A stretch of 64,000 bases of DNA from Mycobacterium sp. GA-1285 (GCF_001499905.1 NZ_LQIS01000045.1:1-64000); one strand, 5' to 3'; numbered from the stretch's first letter, positions 38,200 through 47,329 are shown. Numbers and translations: made by a program. Notes: generated by a model from the sequence alone, not told the origin.

Positions 38200-39408
38200 T
38201 CACCTCCAATCCACCAGCAGCGATTTGAGACCGTAGATGAAGTGGAACGTCCGGAACTGCACATCGGCGAAGTCCTCGGCCAGCCGTAGTGCCGGAAAGC
38301 GTTGCAGCAGAGCTGGAAACGCCACCCGCATCTCCATGCGGGCCAGCGGCGCTCCGAGGCAGTGGTGCACGCCGTGACCGAATGCGAGATGCCCGGCCGC
38401 GCCGCGACCGACGTCGAGAACGTCTGGGGCGTCGATGAAGTCGGGATCGCGGTTGCCCGACGGCAACGATACGAACACCAGCTGTCCGGCCGGGATCGCG
38501 ACACCGTTGATCTCCACGTCTGTTGTGGTGATGCGCGGTATCGCGGTGTGCACGATGGACAACCAGCGCAGCAGCTCTTCGACCGCGGGGCCGACGGCGT
38601 CGGGATCGTCGCGCACGGTGGCCAGTTGCTGAGGATGTCGCAGCAGGGCCAGCGTGCCCAGCCCGAGCATGTTCGAGGTGGTCTCGTGGCCGGCGAGAAG
38701 CAGGAGCCCGGCGATGCCGACCAGTTCGTCGTCGGTGAGCTCGGTGCCATGTTCACGAACCAACATGCCGAGGATGTCGTCGCCGGGCTGCCGCCGTGCG
38801 CGTTCGACCAGCGACCGCATGTACGCGCGCCCGGCCCGCTGCAACTCGAGTCGCTCGGTGACCGGCAGCGACAAGTCGAGCTGGCGCGCGCTGCGGTGTT
38901 GGAAGTCGTCACGATCCTCGTAGGGCACGCCGAGCAGTTCGCAGATGACCAGCGACGGGATCGGCAACGCGAAGTGTTCGACGAGATCGACGGGCGCACC
39001 GGCGGTTTCCATCATGTCCAGGTGCGTCTGGACGATCTCGACGATGCGCGGCTCGAGCCGTTTGATCCGGCGGATCGTGAACTCCGGGGTGAGCATGCGG
39101 CGCAGCCGCTGGTGCTCCGGCGGGTCCAGGCCCAGCAGGTTGCCTGCGCGGGCACTGGTCAGCTCCTGCTCCGAGAGCGTCGGCGCGCCCGGGACGACGA
39201 ATCCCGGCGGGCGGCCGTTGGAGAACCGCTCGTGGTCGGACAGCACCTGCTTGACGTCGTCGTGCCTGGTGACCAGGTACACCGTCATACCGAAGGAGTT
39301 CAGCACGGTGCGAACGCCGGTGGTCTCGCGGATCTCGGCCAGCGCAGGTGTCGGATCGAATGCGTCGCGACGCATGTGCAGAGGCGGCAGCTCCGGTGCT
39401 TGCGTCAT
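38200..39408 (-). CDS. Cytochrome P450
   Basis: 402 residues. Helix I carries the oxygen-binding motif LLLAGHETTSN, the ExxR motif is in EELLRWL, and the haem loop is FGHGVHHCLGAPLAR with the axial Cys. The N-terminus has no membrane anchor, as usual for bacterial P450s. Family number cannot be given by eye. A ferredoxin gene follows at once. No ferredoxin reductase is nearby. The substrate is unknown; lipid, sterol or xenobiotic hydroxylation are all possible. Confidence 0.95.
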   Translation of the reverse strand: MTQAPELPPLHMRRDAFDPTPALAEIRETTGVRTVLNSFGMTVYLVTRHDDVKQVLSDHERFSNGRPPGFVVPGAPTLSEQELTSARAGNLLGLDPPEHQRLRRMLTPEFTIRRIKRLEPRIVEIVQTHLDMMETAGAPVDLVEHFALPIPSLVICELLGVPYEDRDDFQHRSARQLDLSLPVTERLELQRAGRAYMRSLVERARRQPGDDILGMLVREHGTELTDDELVGIAGLLLLAGHETTSNMLGLGTLALLRHPQQLATVRDDPDAVGPAVEELLRWLSIVHTAIPRITTTDVEINGVAIPAGQLVFVSLPSGNRDPDFIDAPDVLDVGRGAAGHLAFGHGVHHCLGAPLARMEMRVAFPALLQRFPALRLAEDFADVQFRTFHFIYGLKSLLVDWR

Positions 39409-39463
39409 GACCCGACGCTACCCGCGGATCGCGGCGTCGCCGAGACCGACGTAGTGGTCGTTT

Positions 39464-41482
39464 TCACTCGCGCTGATCGACCAAAGCGTCGCTCTCGGCG
39501 AACCGGTCGTTCAGCGCGGGCCACCAGATCCGCGGTCCGATGAGCGTGAACAGCGCCGGGATGATGACCGTGCGCACGATGAACGTGTCGAGCAGGATGC
39601 CGAGGCCGACAATGATGCCGACTTGGGTGAGCACGATCAACGGCAGCACGCCGAGCACGCAGAACACCGCGGCCAGCACGATACCGGCGCTGGTGATCAC
39701 CGCGCCGGTCGCGGAGACGGCGCGCACGATCCCGCCGCGCGTGCCGTGTTCGGGCGTCTCTTCGCGCGCACGGGTGACCAGGAAGATCGTGTAGTCCACG
39801 CCGAGCGCGACGAGGAACAGGAACGCGAACAGCGGTGTGGTGTTGTCGAGCGCGGGGAAGCCGAAGACGTGCACGCTGGCCCAGCCGCCGAGACCCAGCG
39901 CGGCCAACGCGCTCAACACCGTGACCGCCACCAGGATCAGCGGTGCCAGGGCGGCGCGCAGCAACACATAGAGCACCGCGAGCACGACGACGAGGATGGC
40001 CGGTATCACGACCGCCCGATCGCGGGACGCGGCGGCGCTGGCGTCGCGGGCGGTGGCATCCGAACCGCCGACCAACGCATCCGGGTCGGCGGCTCGCACC
40101 GAATTCCGCAGAGAGTCAACGGTTTCGAAGGCCCGCTCCGAGGCGGGTTCGGCGTCGAGCACGACCGACCACTGCGTCAGGCCGCCGGGGGTCTGCCCGG
40201 CGGGGTTGGCCGAGACCACGCCGGGCGTCTCGGTGATCGCGCGCTGCACGTCGGCGGCGCGGTCGGTGGACGCGATGACGCGGGTGGGGTCGGTCAGACC
40301 GCTCGGGAAGTGGTCCGCCAGCCGCGAGTATCCGCTCACCGATTCGGCCTGCACCCGGAACTGTTCGGTCTGTGACAGTCCGATCGGCGTGGCGACCGAT
40401 CCGATGCACAGCACCGCGAGGCCGCCGATCGCGATCGTCGCGACGGAACCGGGCCTGCGGGCCACAGCCTCGGCGATGCGGTGCCAGATGCCGCTGTCGG
40501 TGTGCGCCCGATCGCCGGGCTTGGGGATGAACGGCCAGAACAGGCGCTTGCCGAACACGCCGAGCAGCGGTGGCAACACCAGCAGCACGAACACCGCGGC
40601 CACGACGAGGCCCGCTGCGGCCTGCACACCGAGGCTGCGCACGCTCGGAGACGACGCGAACACCAGCGTGAGCAGCGCCAGCACAACCGTGGCATTGCTG
40701 GCGATGATCGCCGAGGCTGCCCGTCGCACCGCGGTGTCCAGGGCATCGAGATGATTTTCGGTGCGGCCCAATTCTTCCCGGTACCGGGAGATGAGCAGCA
40801 GCGCGTAATTCGTACCCGCGCCGAACACCAGCACGCTGGTGATGCCCGACGTCGAACCGTCCGGGCTCATGCCGACCGCCTGGGCCACGGCGGCGCCGAG
40901 CACGGCGGCCACCCGGTCGGCGAACCCGATCACCGCGAGCGGGACCAGCCACAGCACGGGTGAGCGGTAGGTGATGATCAGCAGCAGAGCGACCACGGTC
41001 GCGGTGACCGCGAGCAGGGTGAAATTGGCACCGGAGAACGAGTTCGCGATGTCGGCGCCGAACGCCGGGCCGCCGGTGACCTCGGTGCGCAGGTCCGCGG
41101 GCAGTCCCTCGGCGGCCTTCGCGCGCACCTTCTCGACCTCGTCGGAGAGTTCGAACCCGGTGAGCTCGGCGTTCAGCGGCACCACGGCCAGGGCGGCCGC
41201 GCCGTCCTCGGAGACCTGGACGGCGGGCCACTTCTGGTCGACGGTATCGACGTCGGTCGGGCTCAGCGCCGCGCCGTCGGTGCGGGTGATGACGACGATC
41301 GCGGGCACTCGGTCGCCGCCGGGGAACTCGGCGCGCAGGGCGTCGACGCGCGCTGACTCGGCGGAGTCGGGCACGGGCACCGGCGACCGCGCGCTCGAGT
41401 CGTCGCTGCCGACGAGACCCATCAGGGCGCCCGAAACGAGCACCACGAGCACCGCGAGTATCCAGGAGAGGCGGCGGGACAT
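39464..41482 (-). CDS. MMPL-family RND transporter
   Basis: 672 residues. The N-terminal span is followed by an outer domain, then five-span clusters with the MMPL hallmark TSVLVFGAGTNYALLLISRYREEL (functional Asp/Tyr in related proteins), a second outer domain (TEQFRVQAESVSGYSRLADHFPSGL) and a second cluster with FLFLVALGVDYTIFLVTRAREE. At 672 residues it is shorter than MmpL3-type proteins, so it resembles generic MMPL drug or lipid efflux pumps. A MarR-type regulator is divergent 68 bp away and probably controls it. Confidence 0.93.
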   Translation of the reverse strand: MSRRLSWILAVLVVLVSGALMGLVGSDDSSARSPVPVPDSAESARVDALRAEFPGGDRVPAIVVITRTDGAALSPTDVDTVDQKWPAVQVSEDGAAALAVVPLNAELTGFELSDEVEKVRAKAAEGLPADLRTEVTGGPAFGADIANSFSGANFTLLAVTATVVALLLIITYRSPVLWLVPLAVIGFADRVAAVLGAAVAQAVGMSPDGSTSGITSVLVFGAGTNYALLLISRYREELGRTENHLDALDTAVRRAASAIIASNATVVLALLTLVFASSPSVRSLGVQAAAGLVVAAVFVLLVLPPLLGVFGKRLFWPFIPKPGDRAHTDSGIWHRIAEAVARRPGSVATIAIGGLAVLCIGSVATPIGLSQTEQFRVQAESVSGYSRLADHFPSGLTDPTRVIASTDRAADVQRAITETPGVVSANPAGQTPGGLTQWSVVLDAEPASERAFETVDSLRNSVRAADPDALVGGSDATARDASAAASRDRAVVIPAILVVVLAVLYVLLRAALAPLILVAVTVLSALAALGLGGWASVHVFGFPALDNTTPLFAFLFLVALGVDYTIFLVTRAREETPEHGTRGGIVRAVSATGAVITSAGIVLAAVFCVLGVLPLIVLTQVGIIVGLGILLDTFIVRTVIIPALFTLIGPRIWWPALNDRFAESDALVDQRE

Positions 41483-41550
41483 GTCCCGAATATTTCAGAA
41501 ACTTAACTAATAATCAAACCGCCCCGACCGGTTCGGCCTATGCTTTCGGC

Positions 41551-42036
41551 GTGCCCGAGGACCGTGACGCGCTGGAGGCGACGATCGCCGCCGACGTGCG
41601 TGCGATGAACGCCGAATCCGACGAGATCGGCCGGCTGTTCGCGAGCCGACACGACGTGGCGGCCAACGACTTTCGCGCGTTACTCCATGTGATGGTCGCC
41701 GAGACCGAGGGTGCGCCGTTGACGGCGGGAGACCTCCGCAGACGGATGGGCATGTCGGCCGCCGCGATCACCTACCTCGTCGAGCGGATGATCGCCTCCG
41801 GGCACTTCCGCCGCGAATCAGACCCCCGTGACCGCCGCAAGGTGATCCTGCGGGTGGCGGATCACGGAATGAACGTCGCCCGCGGGTTTTTCACCCCGCT
41901 CGGTGAACGAACCCGCGACGCGCTGGCGGGGTTGTCGGACGACGAGCTGGCCGCCGCGCATCGCACGTTCACCGCGCTGATCGACGCCATGCGGGAATTC
42001 CGCGGCCAGCTGGAGCAGTCGGCAATCTCAAACTGA
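41551..42036 (+). CDS. MarR-family transcriptional regulator
   Basis: 161 residues from GTG. The winged helix is visible in LTAGDLRRRMGMSAAAITYLVERMIASGHFRRESDPRDRRKVILRVADHG, the MarR wing motif being SDPRDRRKV. The short intergenic region toward the MMPL gene holds an AT-rich stretch (about 41485-41520) that probably contains the operator; I see no clean palindrome in it. Likely role: ligand-released repressor of the transporter. Purine gene purT follows 60 bp downstream on the same strand. Confidence 0.9.
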   Translation: MPEDRDALEATIAADVRAMNAESDEIGRLFASRHDVAANDFRALLHVMVAETEGAPLTAGDLRRRMGMSAAAITYLVERMIASGHFRRESDPRDRRKVILRVADHGMNVARGFFTPLGERTRDALAGLSDDELAAAHRTFTALIDAMREFRGQLEQSAISN

Positions 42037-42096
42037 CTGTCGCTTCCGCGACGGTGTTACCGGGTACGCGATGACGTCTGGCAGGCTGGAGCCCCG

Positions 42097-43347
42097 ATGA
42101 CTGATACCCCGCAGACAGTCGATCCCGCCGATCCGGTGACCGATCCCGAACCGGTCGCCGGTACGCCCGGCGCCTCGTCGGTGATGCTGCTCGGCTCGGG
42201 TGAGCTGAGCCGGGAGCTGGCGCTGGCGTTCCAGCGGCTGGGCGCCGAGGTCGTCGCCGTCGACCGCTACGCCGACGCCCCGGCGCACGGTGTCGCCGAC
42301 CGCCCGATCGTCGCGAGGAAGAACGACGCGGAGGAACTGACCGCGGTCATCGAGAAGGAGAAGCCGCGCTTTGTGGTGGCCGAGGGCGGCGTCATCGCCG
42401 CCGATGCGCTGATCGCCGTCGCCGAGCGCGGCGTCGCCGAGGTGTTTCCGACCCCCCGCAGCGCCCGCCTGTCGCTGGATCGGGAGGGCCTGCGCCGGTT
42501 GGCGTCCGACGAGTTGGGCCTGCCAACCGCACCGTTCTGGTTCGCCGGATCGACCGAGGAACTCAGCGCGGTCGTCCAACACGGCGGATTTCCCTTGGTG
42601 GTCAAGCCGATCGCGGCGGCGGCGGGAGAGGGCGAGTCGGTGCTGGTGCGCGCCGAGGATGTCGAGCCCGCGTGGCAGCGCGCGGTCGCCGCGGGGCGGA
42701 TCCCGCACAACCGCGTGATGGTCGAGTCGGTGGTCGAAATCGATTTCGAGGTCACGCTGCTCACGATCCGCACGATCGGACCGACGGGTCCAGCGGTCCA
42801 CTTCTGTGAACCCATCGGACACCATCAGGCCGACGGCGATCTGCTCGAGTCGTGGCAGCCGCAGCGGTTGACGCCGGCCGCGCTGGATGCCGCGAAGTCC
42901 ATCGCCGCTCGCATCGTGAACTCGCTGGGCGGGCGTGGTGTGTTCGGCGTCGAGCTGTTGGTGCGTGGCGACGAGGTGTACTTCGACACCGTGCGCCCGC
43001 GGCCGCATGACACTGGCCTGGTCACGCTGCGCTCGCAGCGGCTTTCGCAATTCGAGTTGCACGCCCGCGCGATCCTGGGGCTGCCCGTCGACACGATCAT
43101 GATCTCGCCGGGGGCCGCGGCGATCATCTACGCCGGTGCCGAGGCGACGCCGGCGAGCGGGCAGGATCCGCGGGCGGTGCTGACCGAGGCGCTCGCCGTG
43201 GCCGAGAGCGACGTCGCCCTTTTCGACCGCCCCGACGAGACCGAGGACAGGCGGCGCCTCGCGGTGGCGTTCGCGACCGCGCCCGATCCGATCGTCGCCC
43301 GTGATCGCGCCCGACGCGTCACCGCCGCAGTGCGCAGGCTCTGGTAG
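42097..43347 (+). CDS. purT: PurT-like phosphoribosylglycinamide formyltransferase 2 (ATP-grasp), active site altered
   Basis: 416 residues, colinear with PurT: LLGSGELSRELALAFQRLGAEVVAVDRYADAPAH at the N-terminus, then ATP-grasp elements VVKPIAAAAGEGES, VEIDFEVTLLTIR, SWQPQRLTP, GVFGVELLV and PRPHDTGLVTL. Family function: formate, ATP and GAR give formyl-GAR in purine synthesis. Against the E. coli protein as I remember it, the glycine loop SSSGKGQ reads AAAGEGE and the Glu of SEVSPRPHD (metal ligand) reads DTVRPRPHD. It may therefore be altered in activity. It lies 3 bp before the next gene. Confidence 0.85.
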   Translation: MTDTPQTVDPADPVTDPEPVAGTPGASSVMLLGSGELSRELALAFQRLGAEVVAVDRYADAPAHGVADRPIVARKNDAEELTAVIEKEKPRFVVAEGGVIAADALIAVAERGVAEVFPTPRSARLSLDREGLRRLASDELGLPTAPFWFAGSTEELSAVVQHGGFPLVVKPIAAAAGEGESVLVRAEDVEPAWQRAVAAGRIPHNRVMVESVVEIDFEVTLLTIRTIGPTGPAVHFCEPIGHHQADGDLLESWQPQRLTPAALDAAKSIAARIVNSLGGRGVFGVELLVRGDEVYFDTVRPRPHDTGLVTLRSQRLSQFELHARAILGLPVDTIMISPGAAAIIYAGAEATPASGQDPRAVLTEALAVAESDVALFDRPDETEDRRRLAVAFATAPDPIVARDRARRVTAAVRRLW

Positions 43348-43349
43348 CG

Positions 43350-43796
43350 GTGGCGGATTCCGAAGCCACACCCGAGGACCGGCCGACCGCGGCGCCGTTT
43401 CTGATCGCGCTCACAATCTTTGTGATCGTCGTGATCGTAATCGGGTTGTTGAACCTGTTCGGCGGTGATCGGGAGTCCGCCGACCAGCAGGTGGCCCGGG
43501 CCGCTGTCGGGCAGAACGACGCGCTGCAGCGGCAGAACTACTCCGACTACCGCGGCTACACCTGCCCGGAGCAAGCGGGCACCGAAGCGGATGTGCTTGC
43601 CGTACAACGGGATTCCGTGGCCGCGCGCGGTGAGCGGTTCGTCGATGACGTCACCGAGGTCGCGGTCGACGGCGATCGCGCCACCGCCAAGGTGACCTAT
43701 CACTTCGACAAGGCGCCCGACGAGAAGCGGGTCGTTGAGATGACCTTCGTCCGCGACGGCGACGCCTGGAAGGTCTGTTCTCCCGGTCCGAGGTAG
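43350..43796 (+). CDS. Single-span membrane protein, Rv0361-like fold
   Basis: 148 residues from GTG. One N-terminal span (FLIALTIFVIVVIVIGLLNLF) precedes an outer domain of about 100 residues with DALQRQNYSDYRGYTCPEQ, and ends VVEMTFVRDGDAWKVCSPG. This C-terminal pattern repeats in the proteins at 17485-17898 and 31345-32199, so the three are probably paralogues. Two Cys could form a disulfide outside. The gene sits between purT and the rhodanese in a tight operon; its function is unknown. Confidence 0.78.
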   Translation: MADSEATPEDRPTAAPFLIALTIFVIVVIVIGLLNLFGGDRESADQQVARAAVGQNDALQRQNYSDYRGYTCPEQAGTEADVLAVQRDSVAARGERFVDDVTEVAVDGDRATAKVTYHFDKAPDEKRVVEMTFVRDGDAWKVCSPGPR

Positions 43797-43798
43797 CT

Positions 43799-44233
43799 GT
43801 GGGACACTCAACGACCGTGAGTTACGCCGGAGACATCACGCCCGAAGAGGCTTGGAAGCTGCTCACCGGCACCCCCAACGCGGTGCTGGTGGACTGCCGC
43901 ACCGACGCCGAGTGGCGCTTCGTCGGCGTGCCCGACCTGTCGTCGCTGCAGCGCGAGGCCGTGTTCATCGAGTGGAACCGCGTCGACGGCACGCACAACG
44001 ACGCGTTCGTCTCCGATCTCCGGCGCGAGATCGGCGACGCCGGTTCCGCGGGACCGGTGGTCTTTCTGTGTCGCTCCGGCAACCGGTCGATCGGCGCGGC
44101 CGAGGCCGCCACCGAGGCCGGGATCGAGCCGTCGTACAACGTGCTCGACGGATTCGAGGGCAACCTCGACGAGAACGGACACCGCGGCGGCAGCGGATGG
44201 AAGGCCGTCGGACTTCCCTGGAAGCAGTCATGA
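43799..44233 (+). CDS. Rhodanese-like sulfurtransferase (Rv0390-like)
   Basis: 144 residues from GTG 43799, preceded by GAGG; a GTG at 43817 (VSYAGDI) is an equally common family start. The single rhodanese domain has the active-site loop CRSGNRS, with the catalytic Cys in VFLCRSGNRSIGA, and the N-terminal VDCRTDAEW. It transfers sulfane sulfur. It overlaps metZ by 4 bp (ATGA), so it probably supplies or handles sulfur for homocysteine synthesis. Confidence 0.88.
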   Translation: MGHSTTVSYAGDITPEEAWKLLTGTPNAVLVDCRTDAEWRFVGVPDLSSLQREAVFIEWNRVDGTHNDAFVSDLRREIGDAGSAGPVVFLCRSGNRSIGAAEAATEAGIEPSYNVLDGFEGNLDENGHRGGSGWKAVGLPWKQS

Positions 44234-45456
44234 GCCCCGGTCCCGAGCACGCGGTTCCGTCGGTCCGCACACCCGCGGATCTGCCGGACGGGGTGAGCCA
44301 GGCGACCATCGGCGTGCGCGGTGGACTGCTGCGGTCGGAGTTCGAGGAGACGGCCGAGGGGCTGTTCCTCACCTCGGGCTACGTCTATGCGTCCGCCGCC
44401 GATGCCGAGAAGGCGTTCACCGGTGACATCGACCGCTATGTGTATTCACGCTACGGCAATCCGACCATCTCGATGTTCGAGGAGCGGCTGCGCCTGATCG
44501 AGGGCGCGCCCGCCTGTTTCGCGACCGCGACGGGCATGGCGGCTGTCTTCACGTCGCTGGGGGCGCTGCTGGCCGCCGGTGATCGGCTGGTCGCCGCGCG
44601 CAGCCTGTTCGGCTCGTGTTTTGTGGTCTGCGACGAGATCCTGCCGCGGTGGGGTGTGGAGACGGTGTTCGTCGACGGTGAGGACCTCTCGCAGTGGGAG
44701 GAGGCTCTCTCGGTTCCCACGCAGGCGGTGTTCTTCGAGACTCCGTCGAACCCGATGCAGTCGCTGGTGGACATCGCCGCGGTTTCTGAGCTCGCGCATG
44801 CCGCGGGCGCAAAAGTGGTGCTGGACAACGTTTTCGCGACACCGATCCTGCAGCAGGGTTTCCCGCTGGGGGCCGACGTCGTCGTCTACTCGGGGACCAA
44901 ACACCTCGACGGGCAGGGGCGTGTGCTCGGCGGGGCGATCCTCGGCGACAAGCAGTACATCGACGAGCCGGTGCAGAAGTTGATGCGCCACACCGGTCCC
45001 GCGCTGAGCCCGTTCAACGCGTGGACACTGCTCAAGGGACTGGAGACGCTGGCGGTGCGGGTGGACTACCAGAACACGTCGGCGCAGCGGATCGCGGAGT
45101 TCCTTCAGAACCACCCCGCCGTGAGCTGGGTGCGCTATCCGTTCCTCGATACGCACCCGCAGTACGACCTTGCCAAGCGCCAGATGACCGGCGGCGGAAC
45201 GGTTGTCACGTTCGAATTGGCTGGCGGCACGAAGGAGCGGGCGTTCGAGGTGCTCGACAAGCTGCGCATCGTCGACATCTCGAACAACCTCGGCGATGCG
45301 AAGTCGTTGATCACCCACCCGGCGACCACCACCCACCGCGCCATGGGTCCGGAGGGCCGCGCCGCGATCGGACTGGGTGACGGCGTTGTGCGGATCTCGG
45401 TGGGCCTGGAGGGAACCGACGATCTGCTCAACGATCTCGATCAGGCGTTGCGTTAG
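44230..45456 (+). CDS. metZ: O-succinylhomoserine sulfhydrylase
   Basis: 408 residues from ATG 44230 overlapping the rhodanese stop; M. tuberculosis MetZ has about 406. Cys/Met PLP-enzyme features: SRYGNPTISMFEERLRLIEGAPACFATATGMAAV, the PLP-Lys motif YSGTKHLDGQGRVLGG, and SLITHPATTTHRAMGPEGRAAIGLGDGVVRISVGLEG. It makes homocysteine from O-succinylhomoserine and sulfide. The gene closes a purT-membrane protein-rhodanese-metZ run, followed immediately by a hypothetical gene. Confidence 0.95.
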   Translation: MSPGPEHAVPSVRTPADLPDGVSQATIGVRGGLLRSEFEETAEGLFLTSGYVYASAADAEKAFTGDIDRYVYSRYGNPTISMFEERLRLIEGAPACFATATGMAAVFTSLGALLAAGDRLVAARSLFGSCFVVCDEILPRWGVETVFVDGEDLSQWEEALSVPTQAVFFETPSNPMQSLVDIAAVSELAHAAGAKVVLDNVFATPILQQGFPLGADVVVYSGTKHLDGQGRVLGGAILGDKQYIDEPVQKLMRHTGPALSPFNAWTLLKGLETLAVRVDYQNTSAQRIAEFLQNHPAVSWVRYPFLDTHPQYDLAKRQMTGGGTVVTFELAGGTKERAFEVLDKLRIVDISNNLGDAKSLITHPATTTHRAMGPEGRAAIGLGDGVVRISVGLEGTDDLLNDLDQALR

Positions 45457-45873
45457 GTGTCCAGGCGCAGCGATGCGAAGAAGGCCCGCCGCCGCAAGCG
45501 GCAGGCCGCCCGCAACGAGCGCTGGATCCCCGACAACGTGATGGACGCGCTGACCGACGAGACCGCCATGGCGGCGTTGTTGGAGGCCTTCGACGCGCGA
45601 ATCACGGAGCGGGGCTGGGTGTTCGACGACGAGCTCTCCGACGAGGAGTCCGCGCTGTGGTTCTACCCGCCGTCTCAGGCCGAGGTGCCCGACGAGGATC
45701 TCGTGTCCGTCACGACGGTGGTGCTCACCCCTGACGACGATGCGGACGTCGCGCACGTGGTGTTCGTCGGCACGGCCGACGACTATCAGTTCAACTTCGA
45801 CGAACTGTTCGAGTGCCTCGACGTCGTCGAGGCCTACCGGTTGGGCGACCCCGCCCCGACGTTCCCCGTCTAG
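45457..45873 (+). CDS. Conserved hypothetical protein
   Basis: 138 residues from GTG, which starts directly after the metZ stop. The N-terminus is strongly basic (RRSDAKKARRRKRQAARNERW), the rest acidic with ITERGWVFDDELSDEESALWFYPPS and AYRLGDPAPTFPV at the end. It may bind nucleic acid or act as a small regulatory protein; no known domain is seen. Tight coupling to metZ suggests cotranscription. It ends 7 bp before the convergent SDR gene. Confidence 0.7.
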   Translation: MSRRSDAKKARRRKRQAARNERWIPDNVMDALTDETAMAALLEAFDARITERGWVFDDELSDEESALWFYPPSQAEVPDEDLVSVTTVVLTPDDDADVAHVVFVGTADDYQFNFDELFECLDVVEAYRLGDPAPTFPV

Positions 45874-45880
45874 CGTCGAG

Positions 45881-46732
45881 TCAGTCCTCGACGACGCCCT
45901 GCGCGGCGCGCGCCCGGTCCTCGTACTTCTTGCGGGCGGTCGTGTCGAAGTCGAGGAAAACCCGGTCCAGACCCAGCTTGTTGTTGAGCCAACGACGCCC
46001 GCGTGGGCCGAGCATCTGTGCCGCCTGGGCGGTGAAGCGCAGCGGAGTCGGCACGGAGACATGGGTTTTCGGCTTGTCGAGAGTCTTGACGATCGCCGCG
46101 GCGATCTCCTCGGGCTCCACCGGCTTGATGGCCCCGCCGCTCTTGGTGCCCGAGATCAGCTCGGTGTTGGTGAACGGCGGCATGATCACCGACACGTCGA
46201 CGTCATGCGGCGCGACCTCGTCGGCCAGCGCGGCCGACAACCCGACCACGCCGAACTTCGCACCCACGTACACGACCTGACCCGGCACCGGGATCAGCCC
46301 CGACAGCGAGGCGATGTTGATGATGTGCCCGCTGCGCCGCGCGATCATGTCCGGGAGCACCAGCTGACAGCCGGTGATCACGCCGTAGAGGTTGACCTCG
46401 AGGGTCGACCGGATCGACTGCTCGGTTTCGTCGACGAACGGTCCGATGGGCATCACGCCGGCGTTGTTGATCAATACGTCGATGCGTCCGCCGCCGTCGG
46501 TGCGGGCCTTGTCGAGGAAGCTCGCGAACGACTCCCGGTCGGTGACGTCGAGCGGATAACCTGACGCCGGGCCCAGGTTGCCCAATTGGGCGACGGCCGA
46601 TTCCTGCAGCGCCACGTCCCGGTCGCCGATCACCACACGGGCACCGCGCGCCAACAGCGCCTTCGCGGTCGCGTACCCGATGCCCCGGGCGGCACCGGTG
46701 ATCGCGATGGTCTTGCCCCTGATGTTGTCCAT
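45881..46732 (-). CDS. Short-chain dehydrogenase/reductase
   Basis: 283 residues from ATG 46732. The NAD(P) loop is GAARGIG, then VLINNAGVMPIG, the catalytic Ser in NIASLSG and the Tyr-Lys pair in YVGAKFG. The C-terminal 60 residues (RFTAQAAQMLGPRGRRWLNNKLGLDRVFLDFD) are longer than in minimal SDRs. Its promoter region holds a 26-bp palindrome starting 5 bp upstream of the ATG. Substrate unknown; lipid or sterol metabolism is a reasonable guess in this genus. Confidence 0.9.
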   Translation of the reverse strand: MDNIRGKTIAITGAARGIGYATAKALLARGARVVIGDRDVALQESAVAQLGNLGPASGYPLDVTDRESFASFLDKARTDGGGRIDVLINNAGVMPIGPFVDETEQSIRSTLEVNLYGVITGCQLVLPDMIARRSGHIINIASLSGLIPVPGQVVYVGAKFGVVGLSAALADEVAPHDVDVSVIMPPFTNTELISGTKSGGAIKPVEPEEIAAAIVKTLDKPKTHVSVPTPLRFTAQAAQMLGPRGRRWLNNKLGLDRVFLDFDTTARKKYEDRARAAQGVVED

Positions 46733-46736
46733 GCGG

Positions 46737-46762
46737 CCAAACTTTACACGTGTCAAGTTTGG
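46737..46762. promoter_or_regulatory. 26-bp palindrome between an SDR and a GNAT gene
   Basis: CCAAACTT (46737-46744) and AAGTTTGG (46755-46762) are perfect arms around a palindromic ACACGTGT core (46746-46753), with one mismatched pair. It lies 4 bp upstream of the SDR start and about 84 bp from the GNAT start. Size and symmetry fit a TetR- or MarR-type dimer site. Confidence 0.65.
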
Positions 46763-46846
46763 TGTGGAAGTGGCCGATACTCGGATGGGCCGGGCCATGT
46801 GCGGTACAGGAATGGATGCGCCCGGTCCGCGATGGACAGTCAGGTG

Positions 46847-47329
46847 ATGCCCGTGTCGACCCAGCTCGAGTTTGTTGCCGTACGCCAGGAGGATCCCCTG
46901 GCGGAGCCGTTGCTGGCCGAGTTGGCGGTCGAGTACTCGCAGCGCTACGGCCCGCCCGAAGACGCAGTGCGCGAGTGGCTGCGCGGACATCCCGAAGAGT
47001 TCGTTCCCCCAGACGGTGACTTGGTTCTCGGGCTGCTCGGCGACCGGCCCGTCACCGGCGGTGCCTTCTGCCGGTTCGACGACACCACCGCCGAACTGAA
47101 GCGGATCTGGACCGACAGCCGGCACCGACGACAGGGGCTGGCGAAGGCGCTGCTCGCCGAACTCGAGGCCCGAATCGTCGGGCGCGGCTATCGACGGATC
47201 TACCTGACCACCGGTGATCGCCAACCCGAAGCCGAGGCGCTCTATGTCTCCGCGGGCTATGAGAGGCTCGCCGAGCCGCTGCCCGCCGACGGTGATGTGT
47301 TCCCGGTGGCCTTCGCGAAGGCGTTGTGA
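46847..47329 (+). CDS. GNAT-family N-acetyltransferase
   Basis: 160 residues from ATG 46847; an ATG 15 bp upstream is also in frame. The CoA pyrophosphate loop RHRRQGLAKALL, the strand ELKRIWTDSRH before it, and AEALYVSAGYER at the end fit the GNAT fold. The acetyl acceptor is unknown. It is divergent from the SDR, sharing the palindrome between them, so both could be under the same regulator. Confidence 0.85.
   Translation: MPVSTQLEFVAVRQEDPLAEPLLAELAVEYSQRYGPPEDAVREWLRGHPEEFVPPDGDLVLGLLGDRPVTGGAFCRFDDTTAELKRIWTDSRHRRQGLAKALLAELEARIVGRGYRRIYLTTGDRQPEAEALYVSAGYERLAEPLPADGDVFPVAFAKAL

Noticed and set aside
44446..46062. 538-codon minus-strand open frame under metZ
   Set aside because: Antisense to a well-conserved PLP enzyme; no domain.
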